A stretch of 64,000 bases of DNA from an uncultured Ruminococcus sp. (lineage in GTDB: Bacteria; Bacillota; Clostridia; Oscillospirales; Ruminococcaceae): NCBI GenBank assembly GCA_934474025.1, contig CAKSMF010000001.1, positions 558,001 to 622,000 of the forward strand, given 5' to 3'. Position numbers and translations under genes: made by a program. Shown in pieces: positions 8,838 to 17,846 of the stretch. The notes beneath the pieces were generated by a model that did not search any database, was not told the DNA's origin, and saw only the letters and a list, made by a program, of their open reading frames with translations. Within the stretch, counting starts at the first letter, position 1. Each line of letters starts with the position of its first letter.

Positions 8838-9669
8838 TGCCCGAAAATTTTGAGACTACACTGAACAGGAAAAATACAACTATATTTGCTGAAACTATTG
8901 TAGCACCTACAGGAGTTTCACACAACAAAGAAATTAAAAATCCAACTCCGGCACATATAACCGATATTACCGCTGAACATATTATTACACTTTTGAAACT
9001 CTTGAAAATTCTCATCGCAGTAATTGACGGGAAAATTATTAATGCAGATATCAGAAGTGAACCGACAAGACTCATTGCAAGTACAATTATAAGAGCTGTT
9101 ATAATAGCTATAATAAGATTGTAAAGGTCAGAATTTATTCCGGTAGCCTTTGAAAAATTCTCATCAAAAGTAACTGCAAATACTTTGTTATAGAAAAGTA
9201 CAAATACACACAACACTACAACAGAAAGTCCTATACAAAGCCATACTTCTTTTTTGTCAAGGGACAGAATTGAAGTTGAACCAAAAAGCGTACTGCATAC
9301 ATCTCCGGCAACGTTGGCTGATTTTGAAAACAGATTTATAAGCATATATCCAACTGCCAACGCTCCCACTGAAATCATAGCTGTTGATGCGTCACCACGG
9401 ATTTTAGTGTTTCTGCCTGTCCTCAGAATAAGAATAGCAGATATTACGGTAATCGGAAGAATAATAAGCATCTGATTTGATATACTTGTGACAGTTGCTA
9501 TAGCCATTGCTCCAAATGCTACATGAGATAATCCGTCACCTATGAAAGAAAATCTTTTCAGTACAAGAGTTACTCCAAGAAGTGATGCACACAAGGATAC
9601 AAGCAATCCAACAATAAAAGCATATCTTACTATTGGAAATTCAAAGTAATATTGCAATTTTTCAAACAT
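8827..9669 (-). CDS. znuB: Zinc/manganese ABC transporter permease
   Basis: Integral membrane subunit (280 residues, about eight or nine helices) of an ABC-3 type metal importer. Typical features are LVLKRFSFIGDGLSHVAFGAMA (residues 36-57, each half within normal family wording) and the glycine-rich loops near GSLLISALIIFPS. It overlaps the ATPase gene by 8 bp, the last gene of a three-gene operon. The metal is inferred from the histidine-rich binding protein of the same operon; manganese cannot be excluded. Confidence 0.9.
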   Translation of the reverse strand: MFEKLQYYFEFPIVRYAFIVGLLVSLCASLLGVTLVLKRFSFIGDGLSHVAFGAMAIATVTSISNQMLIILPITVISAILILRTGRNTKIRGDASTAMISVGALAVGYMLINLFSKSANVAGDVCSTLFGSTSILSLDKKEVWLCIGLSVVVLCVFVLFYNKVFAVTFDENFSKATGINSDLYNLIIAIITALIIVLAMSLVGSLLISALIIFPSITAMRIFKSFKSVIICSAVISVICAGVGFLISLLCETPVGATIVSANIVVFFLFSVVSKFSGIKK

Positions 9670-10375
9670 GAAAACCGCCCTCCTCTTTAATAAAGTTGCG
9701 TCCGGTTTTGCTGTTTATGTAGTCGTTGACAGAACCGAAAAACAATTGTTTTTTACCTATATGAAGTATATGTGATGCATATTTTAATGCCGAACTTATA
9801 TCATGCGAAACCATTATAATAGTAATTCCATTATGATTAAGACTGGCTATCAGTTCATATAAATCATTCTGGGCTTTCGGGTCAAGACCTGTTACCGGTT
9901 CATCAAGCAGAATCATTTCGCTTGTTGCACATAACGCACGGGCAAGTAATACTCTTTGTTGCTGACCTCCGGAAAGTTCTCTGTAACAGCGGTTAGCAAG
10001 GTTTTCAATATGAAGTCGTTTCATATTGTCTTCAGCAAGCTTTTTTTCACTCTTGTTATAGAATGGTCTTAATCCGCATTTAGCAAGACAACCTGACAAA
10101 ACTATTTCACGCACTGATGCCGGAAAATCCCTCTGTACAGGAGTTTGTTGCGGTAGATATCCTATTTCACGGGCTGAAAAACCTTCCCATTTTATTTCAC
10201 CGCTTATGGGAGGAAGAAGTCCTAAAAGTGCTTTGATAAGAGTGCTTTTACCTGAACCGTTTTCACCGAGTATACAGAGATAATCACCGGAATTTACAGT
10301 AAAATTGAGATTTTCAGTAACAATGCCGTCCTCATAGCCAAGAGAAGAATTTTTACATATAATTTTTTTGTTCAT
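9662..10375 (-). CDS. znuC: Zinc/manganese ABC transporter ATPase
   Basis: Nucleotide-binding subunit of the metal importer, 237 residues. Walker A GENGSGKSTL (about 36-45), Q-loop at YLPQQTP, signature LSGGQQQRV (about 136-144), Walker B MILLDEP, and the switch histidine in MVSHD are all present. It overlaps both neighbours by a few bases (4 bp with the binding protein, 8 bp with the permease), so the three are translationally coupled. Confidence 0.93.
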   Translation of the reverse strand: MNKKIICKNSSLGYEDGIVTENLNFTVNSGDYLCILGENGSGKSTLIKALLGLLPPISGEIKWEGFSAREIGYLPQQTPVQRDFPASVREIVLSGCLAKCGLRPFYNKSEKKLAEDNMKRLHIENLANRCYRELSGGQQQRVLLARALCATSEMILLDEPVTGLDPKAQNDLYELIASLNHNGITIIMVSHDISSALKYASHILHIGKKQLFFGSVNDYINSKTGRNFIKEEGGFHV

Positions 10376-11331
10376 GATAAAGCCTCTTTCAAAATATCAA
10401 GATTTGATTTCATTATTGAAATATATGTTGTGCCGTTTTTTACCTGTTCAGAATTGACAGACTGTATTGAATTAAGATGTGCTATTTTCTGATTCTTTTT
10501 TTCTGTACTCGAAATAATAGCATTTGCTATTGAATCATCTGAACCCTCTATTGTGAAAATTGTATCAGCATTAATTTCATCAATTTTATCTGAAAGAAAA
10601 GTTATAGTTTCAAAACTTGCTTCTGTTTCTGCACTGCAACCGGAAAATGCTGCATAATAATCAAGTCCATAGTCATCAACAAGGTAACGGAATGGAAATC
10701 TGTCACCGAAAATAAGTGTTTTATTAGGAACATTTGAAAGTGTTTCTGAATATTGAGTATCAAGATTTTCTAATTGTTTGCAGTAATCCATTAAATTATT
10801 CTGATAATCAGTTTTATTTTCCGGGTCAAGAGAATATATTTCTTCTGCAATGCTATTGCAAAGTGTTTCGGCATTTTTAAGGGATAACCATATATGTTCG
10901 TCGTATTCTGCTTGTTCTTCGTGGTCATGGTCTTCTTCATCGGAATCCTGCATACCTTCCTTGTGTTCTTCTTCCTTGACGGAACTTCCTAGACTATCCA
11001 GTAAACTTATTGTTTTGAGGTCTTTATTTTTAGCCTGTTTTATAGCATCTTTCGTCCATTTGTCAGATTCACCGCCGATATATATAAATAAATCACAAGA
11101 AGAAATTTTTATCATATCATCAACAGTCGGCTGATAGCTGTGCATATCTGAACCATTTGACAGCAAATATGTTATTTCAAAATTTTCTTCATGACCGTTT
11201 GTTATTTCACGAACCCAGTCGTATTCCGGAAAAACTGTACAGACTATACTTAATTTGTCTCTTTTTTCGGGAACTTCTCCGCAACCGCACATAAGTATCA
11301 TACAACATATGATTGCAAATATTTTACGCAT
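10372..11331 (-). CDS. znuA: Metal ABC transporter substrate-binding lipoprotein
   Basis: Cluster A-I metal-binding protein of 319 residues. A signal peptide with a cysteine pair near residues 17-19 suggests lipid anchoring. The acidic, histidine-bearing loop EEDHDHEEQAEYDEHIW (about 131-147) is the hallmark of zinc-binding ZnuA proteins; metal ligands probably include the histidine in DMHSYQP, the loop histidine and the later glutamate/aspartate in the C-lobe. First gene of the operon, with a promoter and a palindromic operator directly upstream. Zinc is more likely than manganese. Confidence 0.9.
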   Translation of the reverse strand: MRKIFAIICCMILMCGCGEVPEKRDKLSIVCTVFPEYDWVREITNGHEENFEITYLLSNGSDMHSYQPTVDDMIKISSCDLFIYIGGESDKWTKDAIKQAKNKDLKTISLLDSLGSSVKEEEHKEGMQDSDEEDHDHEEQAEYDEHIWLSLKNAETLCNSIAEEIYSLDPENKTDYQNNLMDYCKQLENLDTQYSETLSNVPNKTLIFGDRFPFRYLVDDYGLDYYAAFSGCSAETEASFETITFLSDKIDEINADTIFTIEGSDDSIANAIISSTEKKNQKIAHLNSIQSVNSEQVKNGTTYISIMKSNLDILKEALS

Positions 11332-11364
11332 AAAAAAATCCTCCTGAATATATAACGTTTAAAA

Positions 11365-11422
11365 TGAAAATGAAAACCATTCTCAAATTCAGATTATATC
11401 ATATACATAATGCAATTGTCAA
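11365..11422 (-). promoter_or_regulatory. znuACB promoter with Fur/Zur-like operator
   Basis: On the minus strand: TTGACA (11422-11417) and TATAAT (11398-11393), spacing 18. Just downstream, where transcription would start, lies an 8-5-8 imperfect palindrome, TGAGAATG-N5-CATTTTCA (11385-11365), with seven of eight positions paired. Size and TGA-AATG core resemble Fur-family operators. A Zur or MntR-type repressor blocking the start is the natural reading, but the exact regulator is inferred. Confidence 0.65.
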
Positions 11423-11481
11423 GGGATTTATGAAAAAAATTTATTTCCGATTATTGTTTATTCTGGATATTTTTTATTATA

Positions 11482-11510
11482 TTGACTTTTTTTGTGAAAA
11501 ATAATATAAT
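11482..11510 (+). promoter_or_regulatory. Promoter of patatin-like gene
   Basis: TTGACT (11482-11487) and TATAAT (11505-11510), spacing 17, 36 bp before the start codon. Confidence 0.7.
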
Positions 11511-11545
11511 GTATCTTAGAAAAATTTTTGAAAGGATTTGCTTAA

Positions 11546-12391
11546 ATGAAATACGGACTTGTTATGGAAGGCGGGGCAATGCGTGGAATGTTTACCGCTG
11601 GTGTTACAGATGTTTTAATGGAAAACAGTATTGAATTTGACGGTGCTGTGGGAGTATCTGCCGGAGCGTGTTTTGGCTGTAACTATAAATCAAATCAGCC
11701 ACGCCGTGTTATACGTTATAATACAAGATTTTGTAAGGATAAGCGTTATTGTAGCTTGAAATCCCTTATTAAAACAGGTGATATTTTCGGAGCTGAATTT
11801 TGTTATCATGAAATTCCTGAAAAGCTTGACATTTTTGACGGTAAAACATTTAACAATTCTCCAATGGAGTTTTATGTGGTATGTACGGACGTTATGACCG
11901 GAAAACCTATATATCACAAATTAATGAAAGCAACTTATAAGGAACTTGAATGGATGAGGGCTTCAGCATCAATGCCGATGGTTTCAAGAATAGTTGAAGT
12001 TGACGGCAGAAAAATGCTTGATGGTGGTATTTCGGATTCAATACCGCTGAAATTTATGGAAAAAATCGGTTATGGTAAAAATATTGTTATTCTTACACAG
12101 CCAAGGGATTTTGTAAAACTTCCGAGCAGAACAGCTAAAACTATGAATCCTGTTCTGAAAAAATACCCTAAGCTTATAAGTGCAATGAAAAAACGTCATC
12201 ATATGTACAATGCCGAGCTGAATTATGTAAGAAATTCAGAGCAGGAGGGAAAAGCATTTGTAATTGCACCTCCTGAAAAGCTTCCGATAGGTCATATAGA
12301 ACATAATCCTGATGTATTGCGTGAGGTTTATCGCATAGGAAGAAATACCGCCAATAAATGTCTTGACGATATAATTAATTTTATGAAGTGA
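11546..12391 (+). CDS. Patatin-like phospholipase (RssA/YjjU type)
   Basis: Serine hydrolase of the patatin fold, 281 residues, expected to deacylate lipids. The oxyanion loop GGAMRGMF (about 9-16), the nucleophile elbow GVSAG (about 37-41) and the catalytic aspartate in LDGGISDSIP (about 168-177) form the Ser-Asp dyad. Length and lack of a signal peptide match the cytoplasmic YjjU-type family. SD GAAAGGA precedes the ATG. Single gene with its own promoter and terminator. Physiological substrate unknown. Confidence 0.9.
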   Translation: MKYGLVMEGGAMRGMFTAGVTDVLMENSIEFDGAVGVSAGACFGCNYKSNQPRRVIRYNTRFCKDKRYCSLKSLIKTGDIFGAEFCYHEIPEKLDIFDGKTFNNSPMEFYVVCTDVMTGKPIYHKLMKATYKELEWMRASASMPMVSRIVEVDGRKMLDGGISDSIPLKFMEKIGYGKNIVILTQPRDFVKLPSRTAKTMNPVLKKYPKLISAMKKRHHMYNAELNYVRNSEQEGKAFVIAPPEKLPIGHIEHNPDVLREVYRIGRNTANKCLDDIINFMK

Positions 12392-12394
12392 AAA

Positions 12395-12431
12395 AAATCC
12401 GGCAGGAAATTATTCCTACCGGAAATTTTTT
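12395..12431 (+). terminator. Convergent terminator
   Basis: Stem formed by CCGG-C-AGGAA and TTCCT-A-CCGG with an ATTA loop and flanking A and T tracts. Serves the patatin gene and the convergent thrH-like gene. Confidence 0.8.
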
Positions 12432-13033
12432 TATTTCATAGCATTTTTAATAGCATTTAAAAGTTCGTCATATGTTTCAAATGCAGGAAGTTCCGGATAA
12501 TCATTCTTGATTTTTTCAGTACTTCTGAAAAGGAAACCAGCTTTACTATTAAGAATCATTCCTAAATCGTTGTAGCTGTCACCGCTTGCAATAGTGTCAT
12601 ATCCGATAGACTGGAGAGCCTTTACAGTAGTAAGTTTTGACTGTTCGCAACGCATCTTAAAACCTGTAATTTCGCCGTTTTCAGCAACTTCAAGAGAATT
12701 GCAGAAAATTGTCGGCATACCGAGTTTCTTCATAAGAGGAGATGCAAACTGTGTGAAAGTATCACTGATAATGATAACCTGACAAAGTGAACGGAGTTCG
12801 TCAAGGAATTCCTTAGCACCTTCCATAGGGTCAATTTTTGCGATAGTTTCCTGAATTTCTTTAAGACCGAGACCGTGTTCTTTAAGAACTCCTAAACGCC
12901 ATGTCATAAGCTTGTTATAGTCTGGTTCATCACGAGTAGTTTTTTTGAGTTCCGGAATACCGCTTGCCTCAGCAAAAGCAATCCATATTTCAGGAACAAG
13001 TACACCTTCAAGGTCTAAACAAGTAATATACAT
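12431..13033 (-). CDS. thrH: Phosphoserine phosphatase/homoserine phosphotransferase (ThrH-like)
   Basis: HAD-superfamily phosphotransferase of 200 residues that can dephosphorylate phosphoserine and transfer the phosphate to homoserine. Motif I is CLDLEGVLVPE (residues 4-14), motif II IISDTFTQF (about 90-98), and motif III GDSYNDLGM (about 146-154). The opening CLDLEGVLVPEIW is characteristic of ThrH rather than SerB. ATG 13033 has GGAGG 8 nt upstream; an ATG five codons earlier overlaps that SD. Links serine and threonine synthesis; it stands alone here. Confidence 0.88.
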   Translation of the reverse strand: MYITCLDLEGVLVPEIWIAFAEASGIPELKKTTRDEPDYNKLMTWRLGVLKEHGLGLKEIQETIAKIDPMEGAKEFLDELRSLCQVIIISDTFTQFASPLMKKLGMPTIFCNSLEVAENGEITGFKMRCEQSKLTTVKALQSIGYDTIASGDSYNDLGMILNSKAGFLFRSTEKIKNDYPELPAFETYDELLNAIKNAMK

Positions 13034-13146
13034 TAAAAAATCCTCCATTTTGATAAATTACCGGAAATAAATTCCGGCAATATAATTATACAGCATAATT
13101 TTATTTTTGTAAAGCTTTTAAAATGATTTTTTTATACAACTTTTTC

Positions 13147-13175
13147 TTGACAAATTCTTAAAACTGTGCTATATT
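13147..13175 (+). promoter_or_regulatory. pheST promoter
   Basis: TTGACA (13147-13152) and TATATT (13170-13175) with 17 bp spacing, directly before the T-box leader. Confidence 0.8.
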
Positions 13176-13181
13176 ATAAAA

Positions 13182-13456
13182 AGTACATACAATGATTATG
13201 TGTAAGTAACCTTTAATTATTATGTTTTCAGAGAATTTGTATCGTCGGCTGTGAGTACAATTAACAGGATTAAAAGGTGAATTTCAGCATAGGAGTATTC
13301 CGGCGAAAACTTTCAGATTAAGCTGGAGTGTCAGCGTTCACGTCCTAACGCTCCAAGAGTGCAAGAAATTTTTTTCTTGAATATGGGTGGTACCACGAGT
13401 TATTTTTTTGTATACAGCACTCGTCCCATAATTATGGGGACGGGTGTTTTTTTGTC
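13182..13456 (+). promoter_or_regulatory. T-box leader (Phe) of pheST
   Basis: tRNA-sensing riboswitch controlling the phenylalanyl-tRNA synthetase genes. The antiterminator T-box sequence TGGGTGGTACCACGAG is at 13384-13399. Stem I contains TGAGTA on its 5' side and, opposite, a Phe codon (TTC 13283-13285, overlapping TTT) as specifier, flanked by the GCTG/CAGC helix. The terminator pairs 13418-13427 with 13438-13447 and runs into T8. Uncharged tRNA-Phe would stabilise the antiterminator and switch on pheST. Confidence 0.93.
13418..13455 (+). terminator. Conditional terminator of the T-box
   Basis: Ten-base stem CACTCGTCCC / GGGACGGGTG followed by a T-run, immediately upstream of the pheS ribosome site. 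Mutually exclusive with the antiterminator that includes the T-box sequence. Confidence 0.88.
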
Positions 13457-13485
13457 CCCTAAATTCTATGAAAGGAAAATAATTT

Positions 13486-14535
13486 ATGTCAGAAAAAATG
13501 CAGGAAATCAAACAGGCTTTTTCCGAAAAACTTAAAAATGCCATTAATACTCAGGCACTTGAAGAAATTCGTATTGAATTTCTTGGAAAAAAAGGCACTG
13601 TAACAGGTCTTATGAAAACTATGAAAGACCTTTCAAATGAGGAAAAGAAAACTTTTGGTCAGCAGGTAAACGTTCTGAAAAACGAAATAATGGAAGCTAT
13701 TTCAAAAACTGCTGAACAGATTAAACAAAAAGAACTTGAAGCAGAAATAAATTCTATGCCTGAATTTGATGTATCAGCTCCTCCGGTTCTTGAAAGAGGT
13801 TCATATCACCCGATAACTCTTGTTCAGAGAGAATGCGAAAGAGTATTTCGTTCAATGGGCTTTACTGTTGAGGATTACAGCGAAATAGTTACCGATTATG
13901 AGTGTTTTGAATCAGTTAACATTCCTAAACATCACCCGGCAAGAGATATGCAGGATACCTATTATCTTACTAATGGTCAGCTTCTTAAATCACAGACTTC
14001 CGCAGCTCAGAATGCTATTTATAAAAAATACCGTAAATCTCTTGTTGAAGAGGGTAAGCCTATTAAAGCTATTTTCCCAGGACGCTGTTTCAGAAATGAA
14101 GCTACTGACGCTTGTCATGAAAATACATTCTTCCAGATGGAAGGAGTTATGGTTGATAAGAATATCTCTATTTCAAACCTTATCTTCTTCATGAAAACAA
14201 TGCTTTCAGAAGTTTTCCAGAAAGATATTAAAGTAAGACTCAGACCGGGATTTTTCCCATTCGTAGAACCGGGATTTGAACTTGATATAAGCTGTCTGAT
14301 ATGCGGTGGTGAGGGTTGTCCGTCATGTAAGCACAGCGGTTGGCTTGAACTTTGTCCATGCGGAATGATTCACCCTGAAGTACTCAAGGCAGGTGGTATT
14401 GACCCTGAAGAATATACAGGTTTTGCCTTTGGTCTTGGAATGACTCGTCTTGCTATGATGAAATACGGAATTAAAGATATCCGTGATTTAAACAGCGGTA
14501 ATTTGAAGAGTCTGTCACAGTTTACGGCAGAATAA
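13486..14535 (+). CDS. pheS: Phenylalanine-tRNA ligase alpha subunit
   Basis: Catalytic subunit of the alpha2-beta2 synthetase charging tRNA-Phe, 349 residues. N-terminal coiled coil (about 1-85) with EIRIEFLGKKGTVTGLMK, then the class II core: motif 1 around HPITLVQRE, HHPARDMQDTYYL (about 151-163), motif 2 FPGRCFRNEATDACHENTFFQ near 197 and motif 3 AFGLGMTRLAMMKYG near 316. Length is normal. SD GAAAGGAAA. Under T-box control and followed 19 bp later by pheT. Confidence 0.97.
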   Translation: MSEKMQEIKQAFSEKLKNAINTQALEEIRIEFLGKKGTVTGLMKTMKDLSNEEKKTFGQQVNVLKNEIMEAISKTAEQIKQKELEAEINSMPEFDVSAPPVLERGSYHPITLVQRECERVFRSMGFTVEDYSEIVTDYECFESVNIPKHHPARDMQDTYYLTNGQLLKSQTSAAQNAIYKKYRKSLVEEGKPIKAIFPGRCFRNEATDACHENTFFQMEGVMVDKNISISNLIFFMKTMLSEVFQKDIKVRLRPGFFPFVEPGFELDISCLICGGEGCPSCKHSGWLELCPCGMIHPEVLKAGGIDPEEYTGFAFGLGMTRLAMMKYGIKDIRDLNSGNLKSLSQFTAE

Positions 14536-14554
14536 TGAAAGGAGAGTCTATAAA

Positions 14555-16918
14555 ATGTTTTTATCAATGAACTGGATTTCGGAATTTGTTGATTTCAGCG
14601 GTCTTGACAAACTCGCTTTGATACATCAGTTTTCCTTGTCAACTGCCGAAGTTGAAAACGAAATTTTCATGAAAGGCAGTGACATTTCCGGAATAGTAGT
14701 TGCGGAAATAAAGTCAGTAGAAGAACACCCAGAGTCTAAAAAACTTCATTTGCTTAAAGTGGACGCAGGAAAAGAAGAACTTATTGACGTTGTTTGTGGA
14801 GCTCCTAATGTAAAGGTTGGAATGAAAACAGCTTTTGCACAGGTTGGTGCTAAAATAGGTGATATAACAATTGCTCCACGTAAGTTGGCAGGATATACTT
14901 CATATGGTATGTGCTGTTCAGAAGCTGAAATCGGTCTTAGTGATGATAACAGCGGTATTATGGAAATCACTGATGATATTCCTAATGGCACAGACCTCAA
15001 AGAAGCTTATCAGATTGAAGATATAGTTTTTGAAGTTGATAACAAATCCCTTACAAACCGTCCTGACCTTTGGGGACATTACGGAATAGCAAGAGAATTT
15101 TCCGCTCTTACAGGCAGACCGCTTAAACCTCTTGAAACAGTTGATTTGAACCAGTTTAACAATCTTCCACAGATTGACATGAAAATTATTGACCCACTCT
15201 GTCAACGCTATTCATGCTTACAGGTTGACAATATCAAGAGAAATGTAAGCCCTGTAAATATGCGTGTACGTCTCTATTATTGCGGAATGAGAGCTATTAA
15301 TTTCCTTGCCGACCTTACAAACTATCTTATGCTTGAAATGGGTCAGCCTATGCACGCTTTTGATTCAAGAAAGGTAAGCAGTATTCGTATCAAGCGTTTT
15401 GATAAACCGTTTACATTCCAGACTCTTGACAGCGTTGAAAGAAATATTGACGAAAACACTCTTATGATTTGCAATGGTGACAAACCTGTTGCAATTGCCG
15501 GAATTATGGGCGGTCTTGATTCTGAAATAGTTGAAGATACAACAGCACTTACTCTTGAATCAGCTACTTTTGATGCTGTATCAATCAGAAAATCAAGTGT
15601 CAGACTTGCACACCGTACAGATGCATCAATGCGTTATGAAAAGTGCCTTGACCCTGAAATGACTGTTACAGCAATAGCACGTTTTGTAAAACTTATGCTT
15701 GATGCTGACCCTGATTCAAAGGTTATTTCTTCACTTACTGATGAATATGCTTATAAGTATCCTCAGAGAGAATTTGATTTTACAAAGGCTTTTGTTGACA
15801 GATACACAGGAATAGAAATTTCAAACGAAACTATCGTTAAAACTCTTGCTTCTCTCGGTTTTGGAATAACTGAAAAGAATAATGTTTTTTCAGTTGTTAT
15901 TCCGTCATGGAGAGCTACAAAGGATATCACTATTAAAGCTGATATTATCGAAGAAATCACAAGAATTTACGGTTATGATAACTTTGATATAAATACAGCA
16001 ACTGCACCTTTGTATCCTGTACGCATAGAAACCGAAAAAAGCGTTGAGGACAGAATAAAAGATTTACTCGTTCAGAAATATAACCTGCATGAAGTTCATT
16101 CTTATGTATGGGTATACAATGATGAATATAAGGCTCTTGGCATTGAGATAGAAGATAATATCCGTCTTGTTAATGCTACAAATCCTAACATTGAAATAAT
16201 CAGACGTTCAATAGTTCCTACACAGCTTTGTCAGTTGAAATATAATACGGATTTTGCACAGGAATTCGGACTCTTTGAAATAGGAAGAATCGCTGACGGA
16301 GTTAATCAGGAAACAAATCTCTGCAATGAACACAAAAAGCTTTGTATAACACTTTTCAGTCGTGTAAAGAGTGTTGAAGAAGTTTATATGGAACTCCGCA
16401 ATATGCTTGCTGTGATAGCAGATGATATAAAGCATACTGATATAAGCTTTGAAAAGCTTGAAGCTACTCATTCATATCAGCACCCGAGAAATCTCAATGC
16501 TGTATTATGCGGTGGAAAGTCTATCGGTGAAATAGGTATAGTTTATCCTACTATTTCAAAGAAGATTGATAAAAAGGCTTCCATAGTGTATGCTGAAATT
16601 GATATTACTGATTTTGCAGAAGTTGAAACTCAGAGCATTGTTTATGATGAACCTTCAAAATATCCTGAAATGGAAATAGACCTTACTTTCATGACTGATA
16701 AGTTTGAACCTATCGGAAAAGCTATTAAGGAAGTTAATTCTGAACTTGTAAAGAAAGTAAGTCTTGCAGGAGCTTATACAGATGATTCAGGAAAATCAAT
16801 AACTGTAAGAATACTTTTCTCAGACAAAAACAGAACTCTTACCCGTGAGGAAGTTTCAGCAGTAACAGATAGCATTATTTCAAAACTTAACGAAAAAAGT
16901 ATTAACCTTAAAGCATAA
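14555..16918 (+). CDS. pheT: Phenylalanine-tRNA ligase beta subunit
   Basis: Beta subunit of PheRS, 787 residues, the usual size. It contains an N-terminal EMAP-like tRNA-binding domain (about 40-150), the B3/B4 editing domain that hydrolyses Tyr-tRNA-Phe (about 205-380), the B5 domain (about 400-475), a catalytic-like core, and a C-terminal ferredoxin-fold anticodon-binding domain (about 695-787, YPEMEIDLTFM to LNEKSINL). SD GAAAGGAG. Co-transcribed with pheS; a terminator follows. Confidence 0.97.
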   Translation: MFLSMNWISEFVDFSGLDKLALIHQFSLSTAEVENEIFMKGSDISGIVVAEIKSVEEHPESKKLHLLKVDAGKEELIDVVCGAPNVKVGMKTAFAQVGAKIGDITIAPRKLAGYTSYGMCCSEAEIGLSDDNSGIMEITDDIPNGTDLKEAYQIEDIVFEVDNKSLTNRPDLWGHYGIAREFSALTGRPLKPLETVDLNQFNNLPQIDMKIIDPLCQRYSCLQVDNIKRNVSPVNMRVRLYYCGMRAINFLADLTNYLMLEMGQPMHAFDSRKVSSIRIKRFDKPFTFQTLDSVERNIDENTLMICNGDKPVAIAGIMGGLDSEIVEDTTALTLESATFDAVSIRKSSVRLAHRTDASMRYEKCLDPEMTVTAIARFVKLMLDADPDSKVISSLTDEYAYKYPQREFDFTKAFVDRYTGIEISNETIVKTLASLGFGITEKNNVFSVVIPSWRATKDITIKADIIEEITRIYGYDNFDINTATAPLYPVRIETEKSVEDRIKDLLVQKYNLHEVHSYVWVYNDEYKALGIEIEDNIRLVNATNPNIEIIRRSIVPTQLCQLKYNTDFAQEFGLFEIGRIADGVNQETNLCNEHKKLCITLFSRVKSVEEVYMELRNMLAVIADDIKHTDISFEKLEATHSYQHPRNLNAVLCGGKSIGEIGIVYPTISKKIDKKASIVYAEIDITDFAEVETQSIVYDEPSKYPEMEIDLTFMTDKFEPIGKAIKEVNSELVKKVSLAGAYTDDSGKSITVRILFSDKNRTLTREEVSAVTDSIISKLNEKSINLKA

Positions 16919-16921
16919 TTA

Positions 16922-16953
16922 AAAAAAGTCCTCCTGTATGGGAGGATTTTTTT
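16922..16953 (+). terminator. pheST terminator, bidirectional
   Basis: Stem TCCTCC (16929-16934) / GGAGGA (16941-16946) with an A-tract before and seven T after; also suits the convergent CDF gene. Confidence 0.85.
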
Positions 16954-17827
16954 ATTTGGCTGGATTCATATGAACAGTAATATGTTTTATATCCGGAAAG
17001 CGTTTTTCAACTGCCAAATGAACGTTTTCGGCAATGTTATGAGCATCATTCAACGACATACTTCCATTGATAGAAATTTCTATATCAGCGTATATCTTAT
17101 TTCCGAAAACTCTTGTGTGGAGCAGGTCAATACCTGATACCCCGTTTTGTTCCATAACGCATTTGCGGATATTGTTTTCAGTTTCATCATTACATGAATG
17201 GTCAACCATTTTTTCGATAGCGTCACGGAAAATATCAACAGAAGCTTTTGCAATGAAAATACAAATCAATAAACTTGCTATCGGGTCAAGTACAGGGAAT
17301 CCCATTCTTGCACCGGCGATTCCTATGAATGCTCCGACTGATGAAAGAGCATCACTTCTATGATGCCAAGCGTCTGCCATAAGAGCATCTGATTTAAGTA
17401 ATTTAGCATAGTGTCGGGTATACCAGAACATTCCTTCTTTTACAGCTATTGATATTACAGCAGAGACAAGAGCAAGAGTTTCAGGAACTTTTAGAGAGGA
17501 AAAGTCTTTATTGAATATGTTTCTTAGTGCTTCCATGCCTATGAAAAGTCCCGTAATTAAGAGAATTACAGCAAGAATTATAGCTGATACGCATTCCATA
17601 CGTTCGTGACCGTAGGGGTGTTCCTTGTCGGAATCCTTAGATGAAATTTTTATACCGATTATTACGATTATACTACTGAATACATCTGATGCAGAATGTA
17701 CAGCATCACTTACCATAGCTCCCGAATGTGCGGTTATTCCGGCAAACAGTTTGAATGCTGAAAGTATCATATTTCCTATAATACTGACCATAGAAACATT
17801 TACAGCAATGTTTTCTGAGTTTTTCAT
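16952..17827 (-). CDS. Cation diffusion facilitator family exporter
   Basis: Membrane antiporter (291 residues, six helices) exporting divalent cations such as zinc, iron or manganese in exchange for protons. The paired metal-site motifs are visible: SDAVHSASDVFS (helix II) and DAWHHRSDALSS (helix V), followed by a cytosolic C-terminal domain (about 205-291) rich in histidine near its end (IKHITVHMNP). ATG 17827 is chosen; the SD (GGGGGC) is poor, and a TTG ten codons upstream is an alternative. It starts 19 bp after the PBP stop and is probably co-transcribed with it. Confidence 0.9.
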   Translation of the reverse strand: MKNSENIAVNVSMVSIIGNMILSAFKLFAGITAHSGAMVSDAVHSASDVFSSIIVIIGIKISSKDSDKEHPYGHERMECVSAIILAVILLITGLFIGMEALRNIFNKDFSSLKVPETLALVSAVISIAVKEGMFWYTRHYAKLLKSDALMADAWHHRSDALSSVGAFIGIAGARMGFPVLDPIASLLICIFIAKASVDIFRDAIEKMVDHSCNDETENNIRKCVMEQNGVSGIDLLHTRVFGNKIYADIEISINGSMSLNDAHNIAENVHLAVEKRFPDIKHITVHMNPAK

Positions 17828-17846
17828 AAAAAAGCCCCCAAAAATA

